The notes under the pieces: model-generated
Told to the model about the DNA's origin: nothing
The model's database searches: none
The model's input: the letters and a program-made list of their open reading frames with translations, nothing else
Position numbers and translations under genes: made by a program
In this document: positions 5,313 to 9,568 of the stretch, one piece after another
How the letters are laid out: every line of letters begins with the position of its first letter
How positions within the stretch are numbered: the first letter of the stretch is position 1
Source: an uncultured Eubacteriales bacterium
GTDB lineage: Bacteria; Bacillota_I; Bacilli_A; RF39; UBA660
Length of the DNA: 9,568 nt
Assembly (NCBI GenBank): GCA_900313345.1
Contig: OMQW01000071.1
Span: forward strand, 1 to 9,568
Direction: 5' to 3'

Positions 5313-7100
5313 CTATTTTAATAAATCTTCTATCATAAGAGCTAATTTTTCAGTATCAACTCTATTATCTATTTTGCATAACTCAAAATTCTTATAATTT
5401 AAAATATATTTACTATTAAAAATAACTTTATTCCAATATGAACTATTTGAATTTTCAAGGATTATTTTACGCTTTTCAACCGGTAAAACATTATCTTTAT
5501 ATTCAGAACTGGAATTTAAAAATCTTTTTAAATTAGGCATACTAACAACTCTAACATCAATACCCTTTGTAAATAAAATCTTACTTATCTCTATAGCATA
5601 ATAAACATCTTCTCCACTAGATATTAAAATTGCATCAAGATTAATTTTTTCTGGATATGCTACATATCCACCATGTATAGTATCATTAATAGAAGTTGAG
5701 TCAAGTATTGTACTATCGTGTGTAGATAATAATATTGCTGATGTTCCCTCTTCTTTGCTCATCACTGCTTTATAAGTTCCTAAAACTTCATTAGCATCAC
5801 AAGGTCTAAAAATATCAATATCGGATATATCTCTTAAATAAGAAACATTTAAAGTTTCAAAAGTATTTCCCTTAAATAAATAAATTACAGGTAAATTTAA
5901 ATTTCTAGCAGTGATTATAGCAGGTAAAAAGGAGCTTGCAAGTAATAAACTACTAGCTAAAAAGGGTCTAAATCCAGCATTGCAAATACCATTAACAATA
6001 TATGGCGCTGACATTAAATTATTAGACAAATCTAAATTAGAACCTAAATAATTAGAAGAACTAAATAACTCAAAATTCTTGATTTTATGACCATATTCTG
6101 AATAATTAGTACTAGCACCAAATATAATCTTAGAGTTTTCATAATAACCATTTAATAATTTAGAACTAGAAGAAAGAGTTGATTCACCCTCTTCAGGAAT
6201 AAAAATTACATTATTAGAAGAAATTCTTTTATTGTTTAATGTTAATGATTTAAATAAATTTACAATTTCTTCTGAATCAGACATGTTATCAAAACAACTA
6301 GAAAAATCCTTTAATCTTTCATTTATTAAATATTGAAAATCTTCCATGACATCATTACTTATAGTGAAAGGTATATTTCTTGTAGATAAATTTTCTTTTA
6401 TTTCACTATCACTATTTATGTCAAAGTTAAAGCTTAAAGGTTTTATATAAATAATTGAAGGTATATTGCTCTTCTTAGCATCAAGGATAGCCTTATTAAT
6501 TTCCTCATAATTGTTTTCAGTAGTAATTATATTTAAACCCAAAGCTTCATATACATCCTTATTTACAGAATTACAAACAGATAAAATTATTAAATTATTT
6601 AAATTTAAATTTACAGCTAATTTTAAAGATTCTATAGAAATACCACTATTTAATGAATTTTCATTTACTAAAGCATAAACATTATAATTAATTTCAGGAA
6701 TCAAAGAATTAGCATGCTTTTCACCAATAGAAGCACCAACTGCATATGAAATACTATCTTTTAACGACGTAAATAAATTAGAGTAATTATCCTCTAAATA
6801 TTTAAAATCTTTTAAATTGTCTAATTCTAATGAACAACCTCCAAGAAAATATGCCCCATAAAATAAATTATCAATTCCTAAATTAGAAGTAATAATTCTA
6901 TCTCGATTTGCAAAAGTAATATTGTCATTAACGTACATTAAATGATTAGCAATTAAGGCATATACGGTATTAGCATATTGTAAAATATTATTTCTATTAC
7001 CATATTTAGAGCAAGAAAGCATATCAATACCTAAACTTGCTAATTCATTAATATTCTTTATATTATTAATAGGATTATCATTATTTTTAAACAATTTCAT
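5313..7100 (-). CDS. Transketolase-like protein lacking catalytic residues (probable pseudoenzyme)
   Basis: This 595-aa soluble protein has the transketolase layout: a pyrophosphate-binding-type domain (about 1-225), a pyrimidine-binding-type domain (about 290-465) and a C-terminal domain (about 480-590). Recognisable relics are NRDRIITSN (65-73), AVGASIGEK (120-128), FRPCDANE (431-438), ILLSTHD (456-462) and VVSMP (518-522). The active site is nearly gone. GHPG has become GNRN (34-37), SNGHGS is SNLGID, GPLGQG is TSLKDS (111-116), and the ThDP motif GDG...EG is NEN...SG (146-153). The catalytic Glu of the REHGM-like motif is a Leu (362), and the substrate His/Arg residues of the second domain are missing. 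It is about 65 residues shorter than usual, yet uninterrupted. The ATG at 7100 follows GAGGTG by 5 bases; the GTG at 7106 overlaps that site. It is first in the sirA/yneF/proS operon, where B. subtilis has tkt. Sugar transfer is unlikely; a binding or regulatory role is possible. Confidence 0.82.
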   Translation of the reverse strand: MKLFKNNDNPINNIKNINELASLGIDMLSCSKYGNRNNILQYANTVYALIANHLMYVNDNITFANRDRIITSNLGIDNLFYGAYFLGGCSLELDNLKDFKYLEDNYSNLFTSLKDSISYAVGASIGEKHANSLIPEINYNVYALVNENSLNSGISIESLKLAVNLNLNNLIILSVCNSVNKDVYEALGLNIITTENNYEEINKAILDAKKSNIPSIIYIKPLSFNFDINSDSEIKENLSTRNIPFTISNDVMEDFQYLINERLKDFSSCFDNMSDSEEIVNLFKSLTLNNKRISSNNVIFIPEEGESTLSSSSKLLNGYYENSKIIFGASTNYSEYGHKIKNFELFSSSNYLGSNLDLSNNLMSAPYIVNGICNAGFRPFLASSLLLASSFLPAIITARNLNLPVIYLFKGNTFETLNVSYLRDISDIDIFRPCDANEVLGTYKAVMSKEEGTSAILLSTHDSTILDSTSINDTIHGGYVAYPEKINLDAILISSGEDVYYAIEISKILFTKGIDVRVVSMPNLKRFLNSSSEYKDNVLPVEKRKIILENSNSSYWNKVIFNSKYILNYKNFELCKIDNRVDTEKLALMIEDLLK

Positions 7101-7105
7101 AATCA

Positions 7106-7111
7106 CACCTC
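7106..7111 (-). promoter_or_regulatory. Ribosome-binding site that fixes the transketolase-like start
   Basis: GAGGTG lies 5 bases before the ATG at 7100. The in-frame GTG at 7104-7106 overlaps the site itself, so it cannot be the start. Confidence 0.75.
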
Positions 7112-7117
7112 AAAAGC

Positions 7118-7146
7118 ATTATATCATTTAACTAATTCAAAGTAAA
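7118..7146 (-). promoter_or_regulatory. Promoter of the transketolase-like/sirA/yneF/proS operon
   Basis: On the minus strand a consensus TATAAT (7118-7123) has an extended TG-A in front and a weak TTTACT (7141-7146) 17 bases upstream. The predicted start near 7111 gives a very short leader beginning about at the ribosome site, so the exact start is uncertain. The -35 lies next to the clpB terminator. Confidence 0.6.
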
Positions 7147-7149
7147 ATA

Positions 7150-7175
7150 AAGGAGAGTAAAAATTACTCTCTTTT
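7150..7175 (-). terminator. Intrinsic terminator of clpB
   Basis: A perfect 8-bp stem GAGAGTAA / TTACTCTC, extended by outer A-T and G-T pairs, has a 3-base loop. On the minus strand it is followed by TTTATTTT. The clpB stop codon (7164-7166) is inside the stem. It separates heat-shock-controlled clpB from the next operon, 63 bases away. Confidence 0.75.
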
Positions 7176-9266
7176 TAAAATAATCTCATTATTAATATAG
7201 TCAAAACAAGCAATACTATTTTCATGAATCTCACCATTAATTATTTTTTTTGCAAGAATATTCTCTATAGTTTCAGTAACAAATCGTTTAAGAGGTCTAG
7301 CACCAAATTCCTCACTATATCCTTCTTTTGCTAAATACTTTCTACAATTATCAGTTAAATATATTTTTATATTAGAATATTTTAATCTTTCCTCTATGTT
7401 AGATATAATCTTATCTAATATTTTCAAAGTATCATCAAAAGATAATTTATTGAATATTATAATTTCATCAATTCTATTTACGAATTCAGGTCTAAATGTG
7501 TGCTTAACAAGATCTATAACTTTTTCAGAGTGCCCATTCAAAATTTCTGAAGAGCCTAAATTAGATGTCATAATTATAATAGTATTTCTAAAATCTACTG
7601 TTCTACCATTTGAATCAGTTAAACGTCCATCATCAAGAACCTGTAATAATAAATTTAAAACATCAGGATGAGCTTTTTCAATTTCATCAAATAAAACTAC
7701 GCTATACGGATTTCTTCTAACTGCTTCAGTTAATTCTCCACCCTCTTCATATCCAACATAACCAGGAGGACTACCTATTAATCTAGAAACAGAAAATTTT
7801 TCCATATATTCGCTCATATCAATTCTAATAATATGTGATTCAGAATCAAATAGTTCGTAAGCTAAACTCCTTGCAACCTCGGTTTTACCGACGCCAGTTG
7901 TACCTAAGAATAAAAATGAACCAATTGGTTTAGAAGGATCTTTTATTCCGCTTCTTGATCTAATAATCGAATCACTAACTAATTGTAAAGCTCTATCTTG
8001 TCCTATAACTCTCTTTCTTAAATTATCTTCAAGACTAAGTAGTTTTTCTTTTTCACCCATAGATAATTTTGATACTGGTATATTAGTAATTCTACTAATA
8101 ACATCAGTAATATCATCAGAATCAACAACATCACTTAATATTTTACCTTTATTACTAGTTTGTAATTCATTTAATTCTTTTTCTATTTTAGGAATATCCC
8201 CATGTTGTAATTTTGCAGCTTTTTCTAAATCATACTCTGATTTTGCTTTTTCTAAATTAACATGTGCTTTTTCCAATTCTTCTTTCTTTTCTTTAATTTT
8301 TAAAAGAATACTCTTTTCATTGTTCCAATTATTCTTTAGTTCACTTTCTTTTTTTCTTAATTCAATTAAATTTTTATCAATTTCCTCTAATCTTTTTACT
8401 GAAATTTCGTCTTTTTCTTTTTTTATTGCTTCTTTTTCAATTAACAATTTCATTATTTTTCTTTCTAATTTATCAAGTGATTCAGGCACACTATCTAATT
8501 GAACTCTAATAGTGGCACAAGCTTCATCTATCAAATCAATTGCCTTATCTGGTAAATATCTATCAGTTATATATCTATTAGATAAAGTTGCAGCACTAAT
8601 TAAAGCTTTATCTCTTATAGTAACGCCATGATGAACCTCAAATCGTTCTTTTAATCCTCTCAAAATTGTAATAGTATCAGAAACACTAGGTTCTTTAACA
8701 AGAATCTTTTGAAATCTTCTTTCAAGAGCTCCATCTTTTTCTATATATTTTCTATATTCATTTAAAGTAGTAGCACCTATAACTTTAATAGTACCTCTAG
8801 CAAGCATAGGTTTAAGAATATTTGATGTATCCATACCACCACCAGCATCAGAAGAAGAAACAATTGTGTGTATTTCATCAATAAACATAATTATTTTTCC
8901 ATCACTATCTTCAATTTTATTTAAAACTTTCTTAAGCCTTTCCTCAAACTCGCCACGATATTTAGCTCCAGCAATTAATGAAGCCATATCTAATTCCCAG
9001 ACTTCTTTATTTTTTAAATTATCAGGAACATCGCCAGTAATAATTCTAAGAGCTAGTCCTTCAACAATCGCAGTTTTTCCAACTCCTGGCTCACCAATTA
9101 AAACTGGATTATTTTTTGTCTTTCTAGATAAAACTCTTGTAATATTTCTAATTTCTTCGTCTCGTCCAATAACAGGATCTATCTTATTATTTTTAGCAAG
9201 GGAAGTAATATTACGACCATATTTAGAAAGAACATCTTCTTCATTTTGATTATTCATATCAAACAT
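7164..9266 (-). CDS. clpB: ClpB disaggregase lacking the N-terminal domain
   Basis: This 700-aa cytoplasmic Hsp100 chaperone threads aggregated proteins through a hexameric ring. The first AAA+ module has Walker A GEPGVGKT (58-65), pore loop GAKYRGEFEERL (100-111), Walker B IIMFIDE (125-131) and ERR arginine finger (182-184). A long coiled-coil M domain (about 265-375), ending in AAKLQHGDIPKIEKEL, marks ClpB rather than ClpC. The second module has GTTGVGKT (455-462), pore loop GYVGYEEGG (502-510), Walker B VVLFDE (523-528) and sensor-2 GARPLKR (655-661). The two-repeat Clp_N domain of usual ClpB (about 860 aa) is absent: only about 30 residues precede the first module. The start is set by GGGGAT six bases before the ATG at 9266; the GTG at 9311 lies upstream of the -10 within the promoter. 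No ClpP-binding loop was recognised. Control is by CIRCE/HrcA. Confidence 0.96.
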   Translation of the reverse strand: MFDMNNQNEEDVLSKYGRNITSLAKNNKIDPVIGRDEEIRNITRVLSRKTKNNPVLIGEPGVGKTAIVEGLALRIITGDVPDNLKNKEVWELDMASLIAGAKYRGEFEERLKKVLNKIEDSDGKIIMFIDEIHTIVSSSDAGGGMDTSNILKPMLARGTIKVIGATTLNEYRKYIEKDGALERRFQKILVKEPSVSDTITILRGLKERFEVHHGVTIRDKALISAATLSNRYITDRYLPDKAIDLIDEACATIRVQLDSVPESLDKLERKIMKLLIEKEAIKKEKDEISVKRLEEIDKNLIELRKKESELKNNWNNEKSILLKIKEKKEELEKAHVNLEKAKSEYDLEKAAKLQHGDIPKIEKELNELQTSNKGKILSDVVDSDDITDVISRITNIPVSKLSMGEKEKLLSLEDNLRKRVIGQDRALQLVSDSIIRSRSGIKDPSKPIGSFLFLGTTGVGKTEVARSLAYELFDSESHIIRIDMSEYMEKFSVSRLIGSPPGYVGYEEGGELTEAVRRNPYSVVLFDEIEKAHPDVLNLLLQVLDDGRLTDSNGRTVDFRNTIIIMTSNLGSSEILNGHSEKVIDLVKHTFRPEFVNRIDEIIIFNKLSFDDTLKILDKIISNIEERLKYSNIKIYLTDNCRKYLAKEGYSEEFGARPLKRFVTETIENILAKKIINGEIHENSIACFDYINNEIILKRE

Positions 9267-9272
9267 ATAATC

Positions 9273-9278
9273 ATCCCC
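9273..9278 (-). promoter_or_regulatory. Ribosome-binding site that fixes the clpB start
   Basis: GGGGAT lies 6 bases before the ATG at 9266. The ATG at 9284 coincides with the predicted transcription start and has no ribosome site. Confidence 0.75.
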
Positions 9279-9290
9279 ATTCATATATAA

Positions 9291-9318
9291 ATTATACTCA
9301 TATATTAGCACTTGTCAA
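9291..9318 (-). promoter_or_regulatory. Sigma-A promoter of clpB
   Basis: On the minus strand a consensus TTGACA (9313-9318) and a consensus TATAAT (9291-9296) are separated by 16 bases. Transcription would start near 9284, giving a leader of about 18 bases. The CIRCE operator covers the -35 and part of the spacer. Confidence 0.9.
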
Positions 9319-9331
9319 TATAGATTGCTAA
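9305..9331. promoter_or_regulatory. CIRCE operator (HrcA binding site) of clpB
   Basis: TTAGCACTT, 9 bases, GATTGCTAA: each arm matches the CIRCE consensus (TTAGCACTC-N9-GAGTGCTAA) at 8 of 9 positions, with the exact 9-base spacer. It covers the clpB -35, so HrcA bound here should block RNA polymerase until heat shock inactivates it. hrcA itself is not in the window. Confidence 0.93.
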
Positions 9332-9361
9332 TATCTTTTTTAAGTTTTTTTTTGAAATTTA

Positions 9362-9390
9362 TTGCACTCTACCAAATTATGTGGTATTCT
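9362..9390 (+). promoter_or_regulatory. Promoter of the tRNA cluster
   Basis: TTGCAC (9362-9367) and TATTCT (9385-9390) are 17 bases apart, and the -10 has an extended TG-G in front. The start would be near 9397, six bases before the first tRNA. The -35 is weak, so the extended -10 probably matters. It points away from the clpB promoter; the 30 bases between CIRCE and this promoter are T-rich and show no other element. Confidence 0.65.
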
Positions 9391-9402
9391 TAATAAGTCG
9401 AT

Positions 9403-9479
9403 GGACCCTTAGCTCAGTTGGTTAGAGCATCCGGCTCATAACCGGGCGGTCATAGGTTCGAGTCCTATAGGGTCCACCA
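9403..9479 (+). tRNA. tRNA with CAT anticodon, probably tRNA-Ile2 (lysidine-modified)
   Basis: A complete cloverleaf: acceptor GGACCCU / AGGGUCC, D arm GCUC...GAGC, anticodon loop CUCAUAA, T arm AUAGG-UUCGAGU-CCUAU, discriminator A and encoded CCA. CAT could mean initiator Met, elongator Met or Ile2. The first acceptor pair is G-C, which argues against initiator. C4-G69 and C5-G68 are the pairs TilS uses to recognise tRNA-Ile2 in E. coli, and the whole sequence closely resembles the B. subtilis Ile2 gene as I remember it. TilS would convert C34 to lysidine so that the tRNA reads AUA. The tRNA identity is certain; Ile2 over Met is likely. Confidence 0.9.
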
Positions 9480-9485
9480 TCAATT

Positions 9486-9568
9486 GCGGGTATGGCGGAA
9501 TTGGCAGACGCGCTAGACTTAGAATCTAGTGTTTATACGTGCAGGTTCAAGTCCTGTTACCCGCACCA
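9486..9568 (+). tRNA. tRNA-Leu (TAG)
   Basis: A class II tRNA: acceptor GCGGGUA / UACCCGC, anticodon stem CUAGA / UCUAG with loop CUUAGAA (anticodon UAG), a long variable arm, T arm GCAGG-UUCAAGU-CCUGU, discriminator A (the Leu identity base) and CCA. It is 6 bases after the previous tRNA and on the same transcript. Its CCA ends at the last base of the window, and no terminator is seen, so the cluster probably continues. Confidence 0.96.

Noticed and set aside
5313..7100. Transketolase-like gene as a decayed pseudogene
   Set aside because: There is no frameshift or internal stop over 595 codons, and promoter, ribosome site and gene order are kept; a maintained pseudoenzyme fits better.
8866..9249. 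127-aa open frame on the plus strand
   Set aside because: It is antisense to the highly conserved first AAA+ module of clpB, with no ribosome site or recognisable protein features; the ClpB frame explains this stretch.
9267..9311. GTG at 9311 (or ATG at 9284) as the clpB start
   Set aside because: The GTG lies upstream of the -10, inside the CIRCE/promoter region, and the ATG at 9284 sits at the predicted transcription start; only the ATG at 9266 has a ribosome site.
9332..9361. T-rich run between clpB and the tRNA promoter as a terminator
   Set aside because: No stable hairpin precedes the T run on either strand; it lies between two divergent promoters and fits AT-rich upstream DNA.

Overview
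This 9.6 kb window is very AT-rich, uses TAA and TAG stops, and carries Firmicutes-type genes: yneF (UPF0154), a SirA-like protein, CIRCE-controlled clpB and CCA-encoding tRNA genes. It also has two traits common among the Mollicutes-like lineages of Bacilli: the archaeal/eukaryote-type prolyl-tRNA synthetase and a ClpB without its N-terminal domain. An L,D-transpeptidase implies a peptidoglycan wall, and Trp is read as TGG, so this is not a Mycoplasma. A low-GC, probably host-associated member of Bacilli (RF39/Erysipelotrichia-like) is the best inference; the species cannot be named.

Layout, left to right. At 1-387 (+) is the 3' part of mscL. Converging on it through a shared bidirectional terminator is a minus-strand run: an orphan 68-aa membrane protein (1378-1584) followed by a membrane-anchored Ig-like/YkuD L,D-transpeptidase (400-1329). 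Next is tRNA-Cys (1672-1745, -) with its own promoter and terminator. A two-gene minus-strand operon follows, encoding a membrane-anchored thioredoxin-like protein (2293-3045) and a PH-like protein (1835-2284).

The central block, also on the minus strand, reads in transcription order: transketolase-like gene (7100-5313), sirA-like (5258-4833), yneF (4787-4578), proS (4545-3115). From memory, tkt-sirA(yneE)-yneF is the order in Bacillus subtilis, so the block looks like a conserved neighbourhood. Two things stand out. The transketolase-like protein keeps the family's overall architecture but has lost nearly all thiamine-diphosphate and substrate-binding residues, so it looks like a pseudoenzyme. 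An exact Spo0A-box sequence (TTGTCGAA) lies just upstream of sirA, the gene whose B. subtilis counterpart is a Spo0A target that blocks replication at the onset of sporulation.

The right end holds clpB (9266-7164, -), with a sigma-A promoter overlapped by a CIRCE operator. Divergent from it is a tRNA cluster (+): a CAT-anticodon tRNA that looks like tRNA-Ile2, then tRNA-Leu(TAG), which ends exactly at the window edge. There is no mobile element, CRISPR array, rRNA or gene-free stretch above 300 bases. Intergenic spaces are short and mostly filled by terminators and promoters, several of which overlap coding ends.
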